From NCBI GenBank assembly GCA_965230415.1, contig CBDDKZ010000005.1, positions 4,774,001 to 4,838,000 of the forward strand: 64,000 nt of DNA. The letters run 5' to 3'. The DNA is from CBDDKZ01 sp965230415 (GTDB taxonomy: Bacteria > Bacteroidota > Bacteroidia > Cytophagales > JAAEPT01). Positions 51,313 through 61,143 of this stretch are shown here, piece after piece. Below the pieces are notes generated by a model, which was given only the letters and a program-made list of their open reading frames with translations, did not search any database and was not told where the DNA came from. Numbering within the stretch: position 1 is the first letter of the stretch; each line of letters begins with the position of its first letter. A program made the position numbers and the translations under genes.

Positions 51313-52602
51313 ATGTCCAAGAGGTACATCATTAGTTGTATACTTATTTTTGTCTTATCGGGAGCAAGTTTCTGCCAGGGTAATATTGATGTAGTATTGG
51401 AAGATAGTAACCTTCTCGCAGACGTTATTGTTGAAGAAACGGAGTTGATGGATTCTTCTGAAGCGGTTGATACACTTCAGTCAGATTCGTTGTCGATCGT
51501 AGATGTTGCCGTGACAAGCTCACCTGAAAACGCAGATAGTATAAAAGTAGATTCTGTGGTCTTCAATTCACAGCCCGACACAACTAATGTCGAAGACATC
51601 ATCCATGTAGTGCATAAAGATTTACCTGCCGTCGTTGAAAAATCGGATTCGCTTACCTTGTCAAGCGTTGAAGACGAGCGCAATGCCGCACCTAATTCCA
51701 ATTCAATCCATGAGGAATTATTAGAACAAATAGAGCATATACAAGTTGCTGAAGAGACTATTGAAACAGTTGATAGTATTTCCATGGCAGATGCCGATCA
51801 ACAATTAAGCGAGGAGTCGCCTGAAGTGATGGCAGTCAAAGAACCAGCCACTGTTCTTGCTCATGAAGAAATTGTAAGTGCTGCAGAGACCGAAGAAGTT
51901 CAGGAGAACCAAGAGACGGACGAAGTTGTTGATGCAAAGCCCACAGATATCGAGCCTCCTGTGCGGTTTGTTGATTCGGAAATTATTTTGAGAATTAAGG
52001 CCGTGGATAGCGTTTCGTTAGAGCCTGTTCCTGCTCATATAGAGTTAAAGCTGTATAATAGTCGCAGAGTGGCTAATAGTATTGGGTCTTGTGATAAATG
52101 GGGTAAATACAGTAGTTTGTTAACCAAGAACACAGAAGTTGAGGTAGTATTAAATGCAGAATCTTATATAATGACTACCTTGAAAATAGATATTAATACG
52201 GAAATACCGGTCGATAAAGTGGTTGAAAAGGTGGTGAAGCTAAAAAGGCTTAGTACAGGTTCAATCGTAATACTTAATAATATCAACTTCAAACAAGGTG
52301 ATCATCATTTACCAAATAGCTCCCATCATGAGCTTGATAAATTGATCAAATTGATGGAAGTCAATCCAAAGATGGTTATATTAATTGGCGGGCATACGGA
52401 TAATACCGCCAGTAAAGATGCAAGTATACAACTCTCGTTGAAACGCGTAAATGAAGTACGTTTTTACCTGGTAAGAAACGGTATCAAGGCAAACCGCATA
52501 AAAGTTAAAGGATATGGGAGCACAAGACCAATTTCACATGGGACTAACCCTGAAAGTCAGAAACTAAATCGCAGAGTGGATTTTGAAGTGTTAAAAATCT
52601 AA
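51313..52602 (+). CDS. OmpA-family protein with a long acidic Ser/Glu/Asp linker
   Basis: A 429-residue exported protein. Signal peptide ending ASFCQ. Residues ~25-215 are a low-complexity, strongly acidic region rich in Asp, Glu, Ser and Val (DTLQSDSLSIVDVAV, ETEEVQENQETDEVVD), probably an extended spacer. A short beta domain (~220-310, AVDSVSLEPVPAHIELKLYN) precedes the OmpA peptidoglycan-binding domain (~315-429: VILNNINFKQGDHHLP, GGHTDNTASKDASIQLS, VKGYGSTRPISHGTNPESQKLNRRVDFEV). It likely tethers an outer-membrane component to the cell wall. It lacks the TPR and propeller of the PorE-like protein. It stands upstream of a small lipocalin-like gene. Confidence 0.88.
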   Translation: MSKRYIISCILIFVLSGASFCQGNIDVVLEDSNLLADVIVEETELMDSSEAVDTLQSDSLSIVDVAVTSSPENADSIKVDSVVFNSQPDTTNVEDIIHVVHKDLPAVVEKSDSLTLSSVEDERNAAPNSNSIHEELLEQIEHIQVAEETIETVDSISMADADQQLSEESPEVMAVKEPATVLAHEEIVSAAETEEVQENQETDEVVDAKPTDIEPPVRFVDSEIILRIKAVDSVSLEPVPAHIELKLYNSRRVANSIGSCDKWGKYSSLLTKNTEVEVVLNAESYIMTTLKIDINTEIPVDKVVEKVVKLKRLSTGSIVILNNINFKQGDHHLPNSSHHELDKLIKLMEVNPKMVILIGGHTDNTASKDASIQLSLKRVNEVRFYLVRNGIKANRIKVKGYGSTRPISHGTNPESQKLNRRVDFEVLKI

Positions 52603-52670
52603 TGCTGCATACCTGTTTCACATTGGCCTAATATTTGTTGTATAAAAAATAAGAACCAAATAATACTATA

Positions 52671-53084
52671 ATGAAAACGTTTCTTTTTTCCTTATTATGT
52701 TTATGTTCAGTGTTATCTTATTCTCAAGATGGGATAAGTGGGAAATACGAGCTCTTTGATGATTCCAAAAGTAAACTGGATACACTCTCTAATGGAGTGA
52801 TAATAACACGTAAAGAGGTGCTTCAGAAAATGTTAACACTGAAAAGCAACGGGTCATTTACCAATAAACACCTGCAACCGGCAGGTTTTGCTGCGAGCTT
52901 GGATTACGCTGGAAATTGGACAATAGAAGGAGATGTAATTACGCTTTCTTATACGGTTAGCGAAGAGAATGAAAACGGCCAACCATTTCAGGCAGAACGC
53001 TCTGAGTCTTTTACTTTGGAAGGTTCTACATTATTCAATAACGATCCTAAGTTAAAAACGCACATTTATCATAGAATTGAATAA
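52671..53084 (+). CDS. Small exported lipocalin-like protein
   Basis: A 137-residue secreted protein with signal peptide MKTFLFSLLCLCSVLSYS ending SYSQ. The mature part (GISGKYELFDDSKSK, LTLKSNGSFTNK, YAGNWTIEGDVITLSY, ESFTLEGSTLF) follows the strand pattern of lipocalin-like/META-type small beta barrels common in Bacteroidota. No Cys in the mature part and no lipobox. It follows the OmpA gene by 68 bp and is convergent with the receiver-like gene. Ligand unknown. Confidence 0.75.
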   Translation: MKTFLFSLLCLCSVLSYSQDGISGKYELFDDSKSKLDTLSNGVIITRKEVLQKMLTLKSNGSFTNKHLQPAGFAASLDYAGNWTIEGDVITLSYTVSEENENGQPFQAERSESFTLEGSTLFNNDPKLKTHIYHRIE

Positions 53085-53107
53085 ACCTCGATTGCGCTGT
53101 TGTAAAT

Positions 53108-53482
53108 CTAGGCAACAAGTGTTCTTATTTTTGGAATTAGGTTTTTGTGAAAGGAAGGTAAAGTACAGTAATGAAAAATTCCAATTCTTTGTAAATCAGG
53201 AACTACTGTCTCTTCATCGATGTCGCCCAAAACAATCCAAGGAGTTTCATGGTTGAATACTTGTTGCTTAATGAGAAACTCTTTATCAACCCTGAAATCG
53301 TTTATAACAAAAAGAATAAGATCGTACTTACCTTTTCTGGTATCATTAAGATCTTCGGCTGTGTAATCGGCATAATCAATTATATAACCCTCGGTACAAT
53401 AAAGTACATGTTCAAGGGCTTCCGTTATTTTTGATTTTACCCCACAAATGAGTATAGTCAGGTCTCTCAGGTTCTCACGCAT
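53108..53482 (-). CDS. Degenerate receiver-domain protein (no phosphoacceptor Asp)
   Basis: A 124-residue single-domain protein from ATG 53482 (a TTG at 53506 is possible). The alternating pattern TILICGVKSK, YIIDYADY, YDLILFVINDF, TPWIVLGDI, IFHYCTLPSF fits the five-stranded CheY fold. At the phosphorylation site the usual DLVxMD reads DLILFV, with Val59 in place of Asp. The conserved K before P of the fifth strand is Leu, and the N-terminal acidic pair is absent. It is thus a pseudo-receiver, perhaps a protein-interaction module. It lies downstream of the NarL-type regulator on the same strand, 153 bp away. Confidence 0.6.
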   Translation of the reverse strand: MRENLRDLTILICGVKSKITEALEHVLYCTEGYIIDYADYTAEDLNDTRKGKYDLILFVINDFRVDKEFLIKQQVFNHETPWIVLGDIDEETVVPDLQRIGIFHYCTLPSFHKNLIPKIRTLVA

Positions 53483-53635
53483 ATTTGGCTTTCTCAATAA
53501 CAGCAATATGCAAAATAAAATAACCTGGCGAATCAGCTATAACGCTTATTCCTATATCGGTAAAAAAGCTTATTTTTTGGTGGTTCCAAATAAATTCATG
53601 CTTAGAAAATCAAGGTTTTTCTGGAATAACAAGGA

Positions 53636-54286
53636 CTAACCTTCGTCGAGTACGTTGTTATTCAGGGCATAAATTGCCAACCCTGCCGCATTCCTCGCTC
53701 CTATCTTCTGAAGTAGGTTTCTTCGGTGAGCATCTACAGTTCTTACACTAATAAAAAGCTTGTCCGCAATTTCCTGATTGGTATGTTCAAGTGCGATGAG
53801 TTTCAAGACGTCTTTTTCCCTGTCTGTCAGGTACACGTTTTCAACCTTTTTTTCCTTCACTTTATCGCTCATCATATCCATCATAATGACATGGGTCGCT
53901 TCTTTGCTGAAATAGTGTTTCCCTTTGGAAATGTTGTCGATTGCAGCCAGCAATTCATTTTGACCTGAATTCTTGAGTATATAGCCATAAGCACCGGCCT
54001 TCAACATTTGACGAATGTGATGCTCTTCATTTAGCATTGTCAGACCTAACACTCTGGCATCCGGATACCGTGCAATAATTGCTTCAGTGGCCTGAATACC
54101 ATCCATAACGGGCATGTTGATATCCATAATGACCAAGTCTACATCATTGTTTTCAAGGTAGTTTAAAGCAATTTGCCCGTTTTCTGCTTCACCAACTACT
54201 TCCAGCTCCGGTTTGTCTTTTAATAAAGTCCTGATTCCTGTTCGTACCACTTCGTGGTCATCTACAACCAATATTTTAATAGTCAT
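53636..54286 (-). CDS. NarL/FixJ-family response regulator
   Basis: A 216-residue two-component regulator. Receiver domain 1-120 with Asp9/Asp10, phosphoacceptor Asp55 in IMDINMPVMDG, and Lys in ILKNSGQNE. The LuxR-type helix-turn-helix at ~150-210 reads LTDREKDVLKLIALEHTNQEIADKLFISVRTVDAHR. No histidine kinase is adjacent, so its partner is elsewhere. A degenerate receiver-like gene lies downstream. The isopropylmalate-type synthase gene ends 20 bp upstream of its start on the same strand. Confidence 0.95.
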   Translation of the reverse strand: MTIKILVVDDHEVVRTGIRTLLKDKPELEVVGEAENGQIALNYLENNDVDLVIMDINMPVMDGIQATEAIIARYPDARVLGLTMLNEEHHIRQMLKAGAYGYILKNSGQNELLAAIDNISKGKHYFSKEATHVIMMDMMSDKVKEKKVENVYLTDREKDVLKLIALEHTNQEIADKLFISVRTVDAHRRNLLQKIGARNAAGLAIYALNNNVLDEG

Positions 54287-54305
54287 ATATAAAAATTTTA
54301 GTTAG

Positions 54306-55829
54306 CTACTTTTTATAGGAATCAGATTCGATGATGTTCAACATTTTGAGTGTGGCCGTAATAGCCGCCGCCTGCTGATCTGATTCCAAACCCCTGGTTT
54401 TAAATATTTTTCCTTCAAAATCCCAAGAAATAACCGTTTCTACCAAAGCATCGGTCCTACCTCCGGGAGGTATGGAGATCTTATAGTTGGTCAACTTAGC
54501 AAAACTTTTTCCCAAGTCTTTGTATATGATAGCCAATGCTTTCATAAAAGCATCGTACTGGCCATCACCGGTCGAGGAGGCTTCATATTTTTTTCCATCA
54601 ATTTCTACGCAAATTGTCGTAACAGGTTTTAGTTTAAAAACATGCGTAGAGTAATAGTTAATAATTTTTATTCGGTCTTCTATTTGTGCACTTCCTAATA
54701 CATCTGATATAATATAAGGTAGGTCTGCTTTTGTTATGGTGGATTTCTTGTCCCCTAACTCGACTACCCGCTTGGTTACTTTTTTCATGGAATCGGCTGA
54801 TAGTTCGATTCCCAGCTCTTCCAAGTTCTTTTTAACACTGGCGTTTCCTGAAGTCTTACCCAGGGCATATTCCCTTTTACGCCCAAAACGCTCTGGTAAC
54901 AATTCATTAAAGTATAAGTTTCCTTTATTATCGCCATCGGCATGCACACCACAGGTCTGTGTGAATACATGTTCTCCTACAATGGGTTTGTTCGAAGGAA
55001 CATTTATGCCTGAAAATGCTTCAACAAGGTCACTTATTTTATTCAGCTTGCGCTCGTCGACGTTAGTTTCAAAATCAATTTGATCTTTAAGGGCAATAGC
55101 ACTTGCCAGCGGTGTATTTCCGGATCTTTCTCCCAATCCATTTACCGTTGTATGAATTCCGCCAATTCCTGCTTTCACAGCCATGAAGGTATTCCCTACT
55201 GCCAGATCGTAATCATTATGTAAATGTGAATCGAAATGTAAATCAGGAAATAGTTCCAACATTTCTTTTATATATTCGTGGGTTGAAAATGGATTTAGAA
55301 TTCCCAATGTATCAGGTAGCATAAAGCGTTTGACAGCCTCGTTTTTTAATTCATTTACAAGAAAATGTACATAATCTTTGGAGTTAGTCATTCCATTAGA
55401 CCAATCTTCCAGGTACAGATTAACGGAAATGCCAAGTGATTCAGCTAGTTTGATGCTTTCTTTGATGTCCTTCACGTGCTCCTCGGGAGACTTTCTCAAT
55501 TGACCTTCTACGTGTTTTAAGGAACCTTTACAAAGTAAGTTTATAACGAGGGCACCTGATTTTTTAATCCACTCCAAAGAACGGCCACCATCTACAAACC
55601 CAAGGATTTCTACTTTGTCCAGGTGATTGTTTTTTGAAGCCCAGTCAACGATTCTTTCAACTGCCTCATATTCGCCTTCGGAAATCCGCGCTGAAGCAAT
55701 TTCGATACGGTCGACTCTGACCTCTTCCAAAAGCATTTTGGCTAAATTTAGCTTTTCACCTGCCGTAAATGCAACACCCGACGTTTGTTCACCATCCCTC
55801 AGGGTGGTGTCCATGATCTCAATTCTCAT
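54306..55829 (-). CDS. 2-isopropylmalate/citramalate synthase-family enzyme
   Basis: A 507-residue Claisen-condensing enzyme of the HMGL/LeuA family. The TIM barrel starts IEIMDTTLRDGEQTSGVAF and contains the metal-binding HLHNDYDLAVGN and NGLGERSGNTPLA. The GVHADGD segment ends the barrel. The C-terminal ~140 residues form the LeuA regulatory/dimer domain (PVTTICVEIDGKKYEASSTGDGQYDAFMKAL). Products would be 2-isopropylmalate (leucine) or citramalate (isoleucine). The compact size and STGDGQYDA motif fit citramalate-type or LeuA2 enzymes as well as LeuA, so I leave the symbol blank. No other leu genes are in the window. Confidence 0.88.
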   Translation of the reverse strand: MRIEIMDTTLRDGEQTSGVAFTAGEKLNLAKMLLEEVRVDRIEIASARISEGEYEAVERIVDWASKNNHLDKVEILGFVDGGRSLEWIKKSGALVINLLCKGSLKHVEGQLRKSPEEHVKDIKESIKLAESLGISVNLYLEDWSNGMTNSKDYVHFLVNELKNEAVKRFMLPDTLGILNPFSTHEYIKEMLELFPDLHFDSHLHNDYDLAVGNTFMAVKAGIGGIHTTVNGLGERSGNTPLASAIALKDQIDFETNVDERKLNKISDLVEAFSGINVPSNKPIVGEHVFTQTCGVHADGDNKGNLYFNELLPERFGRKREYALGKTSGNASVKKNLEELGIELSADSMKKVTKRVVELGDKKSTITKADLPYIISDVLGSAQIEDRIKIINYYSTHVFKLKPVTTICVEIDGKKYEASSTGDGQYDAFMKALAIIYKDLGKSFAKLTNYKISIPPGGRTDALVETVISWDFEGKIFKTRGLESDQQAAAITATLKMLNIIESDSYKK

Positions 55830-55944
55830 CTAGTACCTTCTTTGTTATTGTGAAATTAGCGATTTTCAGTGATTTTATTAGGATATAAGGAAAGGTAATT
55901 CCTTTTTTTAGCTAAAAACATGTAATCTTACTTTGTTGTTCCTT

Positions 55945-56898
55945 TTAATCGCAGTATTTGAGTAAGGAATTGAGTATTAAAAAAGCCGTTTGTGCCATTT
56001 TATTGCGAACGTCCAAAAAAGGGTTTATTTCAACAATCTCAAAGGCCTTTAATCTTGCGTCCTTAAAAATTATATTAAGTAGACTTAATACTTCACCCGG
56101 ATAAAAACCTCCTCGTACAGGTGTACCGGTACCTGAAGAAACGTTGTCACTATCCAGGCTGTCCACATCGAAGCTAACATATAAGTAATCACAGCTTTTA
56201 AGGTATTCCAGTATTTCCATGGCTGTTTCCTCTGCTCCTATTTGTCTCAATTCCGGTACCGAGATACATTTTATACCCAGGTTATTAATTATATATTCTT
56301 CTTCTTCTTCAAAGTCGCGTAAACCGACATAAACCAAATCGGAAGCTGCGATTTTTGGACTAACACCACCCAGTTCTTTCATTTTATTCCAGCTTTGAAC
56401 GGTATGTTCATTGGGAATATTGCGTTTACAGCCTTTGTTATCTTCTGCCAGTGCGGTAGCCAGAGGCATGCCATGAATATTGCCACTATGTGTCGTGTAT
56501 GGGCTATGAATATCAGCATGAGCATCTATCCATATTACCCCTATTCGGTCCTTGACGAATTTTTGCTTGAGTCCTGCTATCGTAGCTCCTGCCGAACTAT
56601 GGTCACCGGCAAGGATAATCGGGAATTTACCTTTATCAAGTGTATTATAGACTTTTTGACGAACAGAGTTATATACTTCAAGAATACCGTCAATACGTCG
56701 TGCGTATTCATTCTTTATAGTATTGAAAAGAAGGCTACTTTCTACATAAACAGGGATTGAAGCGTATTTTTGAAAAACATCGCTTTTAAAATTAAGAGCT
56801 GCGACTTTAAGCGCATCAATTCCGGAACTTGCTCCTCGTGTTCCCGCTCCGAGGTCCGAGTGTACTTCGATAAACTGTGGTCTGCGCAATTCATTCAT
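55945..56898 (-). CDS. Arginase-family ureohydrolase, probably arginase
   Basis: A 317-residue Mn-dependent ureohydrolase. Metal ligands sit in LAGDHSSAG (His), WIDAHADIHSP (Asp-His-Asp) and SFDVDSLDSD (Asp-Asp). The GNIHGMPLA block after DAHAD is the arginase type, rather than agmatinase or formimidoylglutamase. It would split arginine into ornithine and urea. PutA, which oxidises proline and P5C to glutamate, is divergently transcribed from the same 200-bp region, giving a plausible arginine-to-glutamate route if an ornithine aminotransferase exists elsewhere. A TATATTTG (56906-56913, minus) lies almost on the start codon. Confidence 0.88.
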   Translation of the reverse strand: MNELRRPQFIEVHSDLGAGTRGASSGIDALKVAALNFKSDVFQKYASIPVYVESSLLFNTIKNEYARRIDGILEVYNSVRQKVYNTLDKGKFPIILAGDHSSAGATIAGLKQKFVKDRIGVIWIDAHADIHSPYTTHSGNIHGMPLATALAEDNKGCKRNIPNEHTVQSWNKMKELGGVSPKIAASDLVYVGLRDFEEEEEYIINNLGIKCISVPELRQIGAEETAMEILEYLKSCDYLYVSFDVDSLDSDNVSSGTGTPVRGGFYPGEVLSLLNIIFKDARLKAFEIVEINPFLDVRNKMAQTAFLILNSLLKYCD

Positions 56899-57097
56899 TC
56901 GTATTCAAATATACGTGTTTATTCCACAAATGATAGTTAAACCCAACAATCGTTTTTATTCACTTTTTGCTCATTCTTCTAAATAACCAATGAATTAAAA
57001 AAGCTGAGCAAAAAATGCTAATTTAAATAGTTAAGCGCTTAAAAATTGAAACTTGGAGTCGTTCATTTTAGTTTAATAATTAATAACAGTTGCCATA

Positions 57098-60000
57098 ATG
57101 ATGCATAGAAGAACCGAGAACTATGAAAAAGCCGTGGAGTTTGCCGAAGGATGGTTAAAACAGGCGAACCTACTAACTACCAAAAAAGAGAAGTCATTTC
57201 AACAAATGATCCAGACAATGTTAAATCATGAGTCAGATAAGACCTTATTGATTGAATTGATTGATCAAAGCTTCAGAACGAGTGATTATGGCAGGGCGGC
57301 AGAACAGATCGCATTTACAATTGAGAAGTATGGTATTGCACATTTTTTCAGTGATACAGAAAAACTGTTGGTTCGATTATTTATGCTCTTCGGAAAGCAC
57401 CTTCCGGCTTTATCTGTTCCACAAATAATTCAAAGAATACGAGAGGAAACCAGTGCGGTTATTATACCAGGTGAAGAAGACAAACTCAAGGCCTATTTGC
57501 AGCTGCGCAAAAGTGAAGCAATTAGCACCAACATTAATTACATTGGTGAAGCATTATTGGGCGAAGATGAGGCAAGGGACCGTATCGAATTATATAAAAG
57601 AGCCTTGGAAAAGGATTATATTGCTTATATATCGATAAAAATATCTACTATTTATTCTCAAATAAGTACGCTTGCTTTTGAGCAAACTGTTGATGTGCTC
57701 TGCGAGCGACTTACGGAGATTTACCGGGTAGCGCAAAATAACCTTTACATGACCAATGATCAGGTGCGTAAAGCAAAGTTTGTAAACCTGGACATGGAAG
57801 AGTATCGCGATTTACACCTCACGCTGGAAGCTTTTAAGAAAACCCTTGATCAGGCAGAATTCAAAACGCACTATGCAGGTATTGTTCTACAGGCCTATCT
57901 TCCGGATTCCCTGCAATGTCTCATTGATTTGACGCGCTGGGCTCAGAAACGTGTTGAAAACGGTGGCAGCCCCATTAAAATTCGTATAGTAAAAGGTGCC
58001 AATATGGAAATGGAGAAAATAGAAGCTTCATTAAAAGGGTGGCCACAAACGCCATATAGTAAGAAGGTGGAGACCGATGCCAATTTTAAGCGCATGATTG
58101 AATTTGCGTTGGATCCAAACCATGCCAGCTGTGTACATTTAGGAATAGGCTCCCACAATTTATTTGATATTGCTTATGCCAAAGTCCTGGCTCAGGCAAA
58201 CAACTCTGAGCAATATGTCACTTTTGAAATGTTGGAAGGCATGGCAGGCGCCTATGGTAAAGCCTTAAACAATTCCGAAAATGATTTATTGTTATACACC
58301 CCGGTTGCCACAGAAGAACAATTTATAAATGCGATAGCCTATCTCGTCAGGAGACTTGACGAAAATACAGCTCCCGCTAATTTTCTAAGGCATAGTTTTG
58401 ATTTGAAAGTACACTCTAAAAAATGGCACTATTTATTAAATACCTTCAGGTTATCCGTTCAATCCATTGATACGGTGCCTTTAAACCCCTTCAGGACTCA
58501 AAACCGACTTCTTGACAAGTATGAAATTCACAATAGCTCTTATTACACGCATTGTTTTATAAATGAGGCTGACACAGATTGGTCTTTGGAAGTAAATCGC
58601 GAATGGGCTACCAAAATACTGAAAAAATGGCATGCCTTGTCACAAAAGCCTTTAGCTGTCTCACCAGTAATAGCAGGTGAGCGATTTAATGGGGAAAATA
58701 TAGCCCTACAAAAGAAATACGACAAATCGCTTCCTGAAAAGCTAATTGGTACTTATCACCTGGCGGATGAAGCATTAATTTTATCCGCGTTTAATTTGGC
58801 ACACTTGGATAATAAATCCTGGAGATCGACCGGCTTTGACGACAGAGCAAAACTAATGGCCAGCGTAGCTCAGGAACTGAAAAGAAAACGGAACGATCTC
58901 ATTGGTATAGCTATGGCAGAAACGGGCAAAACAATGGAAGAATGCGATGCAGAAGTTTCCGAGGCCATAGACTTTGCCGAATACTACCCTTATGTCAGCA
59001 AAGAATTGATGGATAAAGAACATTTGCAAATAAGTGCAAAAGGCGTAGGTTTAGTCATTTCACCATGGAATTTTCCGGTGGCAATACCTGCCGGTGGAAT
59101 TATTGCTAGTTTGATAGGTGGAAATACAACGCTATTAAAGCCTGCCACTGCTTCTGTACTTACAGCTCACTTGTTGTGTGAATGTTTTTGGAATGCGGGT
59201 ATACCAAAGGAGGCTTTAATGTTCTTACCTGCTTCGGGAAATGTACTTGGTAAATGTTTGAAGGATACTTCTTTAGTTGATTTCATCATTTTAACGGGTG
59301 GAACGTCAACGGCAGAAGCGCTGCTTAAAACGAATGTAAATATACCACTTAGTGCTGAGACCGGAGGTAAAAATGCCACCATTGTAACGGCCATTTCCGA
59401 CCGCGATCAGGCCATAAAAAATGTGGTGCGCAGTGCTTTTGGAAACGTGGGACAAAAATGCTCTGCCACATCCCTGCTTATACTGGAACGTGAGGTATAT
59501 GAAGATTTTAAATTCAAACATAGTCTGGTCGATGCTGTAAGAAGTCTTAAAGTAGGTTCTGCCTGGGATCTCAGCACTAAACTGGGGCCAATGGCGAACA
59601 AACCGTCGCAAGATATAATTAAGGCTATTAACGAATTGGAGCACAACGAGCAGTGGGCACTAAAGCCCAGAATCGATGAAGACAACCCTTACCTGGTTTA
59701 TCCGGGTATAAAATGGGGCGTAGAAAAGGGAAACCATGCGTTTAAAACGGAGCTTTTTGGCCCGATACTTTCGGTTGTATGTGCCGAAGATTTAAATGAC
59801 GCTATAGCGCTGGCAAACGATAGCGATTACGGCCTTACTAGTGGCCTTGAATCGTTGGATGAACGTGAAATAGAACGTTGGAAAGATCAAATACATGCCG
59901 GGAATTTATATGTTAATAAACCAACAACAGGGGCAATTGTTCAACGTCAGCCTTTTGGCGGGCTAGGAAAATCTGCCTTTGGTAGTGGTCTAAAAGCCGG

Positions 60001-60694
60001 TGGCCCTAACTATGTATTGCAATTTATGAATATCCAAAGTAAGGAATGTGCTCCTACACCTGCTTATTTTAATTTGGATTATGTAATTCAGGACCTGTTG
60101 GCAGATTTGAGTCGACTTGATGCTGAAAACCTGTTTTTTGAAGAATTGTTGGAGTTGGTTCCTGTAGTAATAAACTTTTACTATGAATTTGACAAACGTT
60201 TTGCAAACCCCGTAGATTTTTCATCAATAAGAGGTGAAGATAACCACCTGAAATATAATCCGGCTGGTAAAATAGTTCTGAGAGTGAGTGAAAAAGATTT
60301 GTTAACGACTGTCATTGGGAGAATGTTTGCTGCAAAAATTTGTAATGTAGATCTGACTCTTAGTATTTCAGGTAAGCTAAGTGCTGAATACAAGTTTTTT
60401 ATTAAAAGCGCGGGTGTGCTAATAAGTAGCAAAACGTTAATCGTTGAAGAAGAGGAAGATTTCTACGATAAGATTTCAGCAGATTGTTCCAGACTTATTG
60501 GTACCGGCAATATGGTTTTGGATGCAGAAACGCTTATTGATCTAAAATTAAAGGGAATACATGTTATTCAAAGGGACATGATAAAAGACGGACAAATAGA
60601 ACTGTTACACTTTTTACGTGAACAAAGTATTAGCCATTCGTTTCATCGCCATGGAAATTTAGGCGAACGCAAAAAAGATTATTTAGAATCCTAG
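57098..60694 (+). CDS. putA: Bifunctional proline dehydrogenase/P5C dehydrogenase
   Basis: An 1198-residue enzyme oxidising proline to glutamate in two steps. The FAD proline dehydrogenase barrel spans ~130-480 (VNLDMEEYRDLHLTLEAF, KIRIVKGANMEMEK, LGIGSHNLFDIAYA). The aldehyde dehydrogenase spans ~530-1000 (VISPWNFPVAIPAGGIIAS, catalytic Glu754 in LSAETGGKN, nucleophile Cys788 in GNVGQKCSATS, PFGGLGKSAFGSGLKAGG). A ~190-residue C-terminal domain of unclear role follows. The RHH DNA-binding domain of enterobacterial PutA is absent, so it is not an autorepressor. Its stop overlaps the convergent lipoprotein gene by four bases. Confidence 0.95.
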   Translation: MMHRRTENYEKAVEFAEGWLKQANLLTTKKEKSFQQMIQTMLNHESDKTLLIELIDQSFRTSDYGRAAEQIAFTIEKYGIAHFFSDTEKLLVRLFMLFGKHLPALSVPQIIQRIREETSAVIIPGEEDKLKAYLQLRKSEAISTNINYIGEALLGEDEARDRIELYKRALEKDYIAYISIKISTIYSQISTLAFEQTVDVLCERLTEIYRVAQNNLYMTNDQVRKAKFVNLDMEEYRDLHLTLEAFKKTLDQAEFKTHYAGIVLQAYLPDSLQCLIDLTRWAQKRVENGGSPIKIRIVKGANMEMEKIEASLKGWPQTPYSKKVETDANFKRMIEFALDPNHASCVHLGIGSHNLFDIAYAKVLAQANNSEQYVTFEMLEGMAGAYGKALNNSENDLLLYTPVATEEQFINAIAYLVRRLDENTAPANFLRHSFDLKVHSKKWHYLLNTFRLSVQSIDTVPLNPFRTQNRLLDKYEIHNSSYYTHCFINEADTDWSLEVNREWATKILKKWHALSQKPLAVSPVIAGERFNGENIALQKKYDKSLPEKLIGTYHLADEALILSAFNLAHLDNKSWRSTGFDDRAKLMASVAQELKRKRNDLIGIAMAETGKTMEECDAEVSEAIDFAEYYPYVSKELMDKEHLQISAKGVGLVISPWNFPVAIPAGGIIASLIGGNTTLLKPATASVLTAHLLCECFWNAGIPKEALMFLPASGNVLGKCLKDTSLVDFIILTGGTSTAEALLKTNVNIPLSAETGGKNATIVTAISDRDQAIKNVVRSAFGNVGQKCSATSLLILEREVYEDFKFKHSLVDAVRSLKVGSAWDLSTKLGPMANKPSQDIIKAINELEHNEQWALKPRIDEDNPYLVYPGIKWGVEKGNHAFKTELFGPILSVVCAEDLNDAIALANDSDYGLTSGLESLDEREIERWKDQIHAGNLYVNKPTTGAIVQRQPFGGLGKSAFGSGLKAGGPNYVLQFMNIQSKECAPTPAYFNLDYVIQDLLADLSRLDAENLFFEELLELVPVVINFYYEFDKRFANPVDFSSIRGEDNHLKYNPAGKIVLRVSEKDLLTTVIGRMFAAKICNVDLTLSISGKLSAEYKFFIKSAGVLISSKTLIVEEEEDFYDKISADCSRLIGTGNMVLDAETLIDLKLKGIHVIQRDMIKDGQIELLHFLREQSISHSFHRHGNLGERKKDYLES

Positions 60695-61143
60695 TTATGT
60701 GAGTCTGCAGTTTCCTGAATTACTTCTTTTATCAAAGAAGCATAGGCATCAGATAACTCTTTAGCTTTTTCAGCTATTTCAGGGTGATGAATAGACGCCG
60801 CCATGTATTCGGGACATATATTAATAATACGCTCCGGATCTCCCTTAAGTGCTGTTTCAATTCTTACCTGAGTTGGTTTGTCCACTTCATTTTCTCTCAT
60901 ACTGAAAAATGTGATCATTTGATCGTGGATACTTTCCCTGTTGTCCTCCAAATAACTGATGGCACGATCCAGGCAGGGTCCCATTTCTTGTACGTGTGTT
61001 TCATCGACAATCTTAACTAGCTCTTCATTGAATGATTCCCATTTATCCAATGCAAGTCGCGCTTTCATGTCTTGCTCCTTATTACAACTACTAAAAAATG
61101 TAATAATTGTGAGTAAAAATGTTCCAGTAATAATTCGTCTCAT
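60691..61143 (-). CDS. Small helical lipoprotein of unknown function
   Basis: A 150-residue protein from ATG 61143 with leader MRRIITGTFLLTIITF ending FSSC (lipobox). The mature part is helical and acidic with two Cys (MGPCLDRAISYLED, IINICPEYMAA) that may form a disulfide, and a conserved-looking HHPEIAEKAKELSDAYASL. No family recognised. Convergent with putA, the two stop codons overlapping (60691-60694). Confidence 0.75.
   Translation of the reverse strand: MRRIITGTFLLTIITFFSSCNKEQDMKARLALDKWESFNEELVKIVDETHVQEMGPCLDRAISYLEDNRESIHDQMITFFSMRENEVDKPTQVRIETALKGDPERIINICPEYMAASIHHPEIAEKAKELSDAYASLIKEVIQETADSHN

Noticed and set aside
53448..53639. A 63-codon + strand frame between the receiver-like gene and the NarL gene.
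   Set aside because: It overlaps the start of the receiver-like gene and ends within four bases of the NarL stop. No ribosome binding site or homology that I can see.
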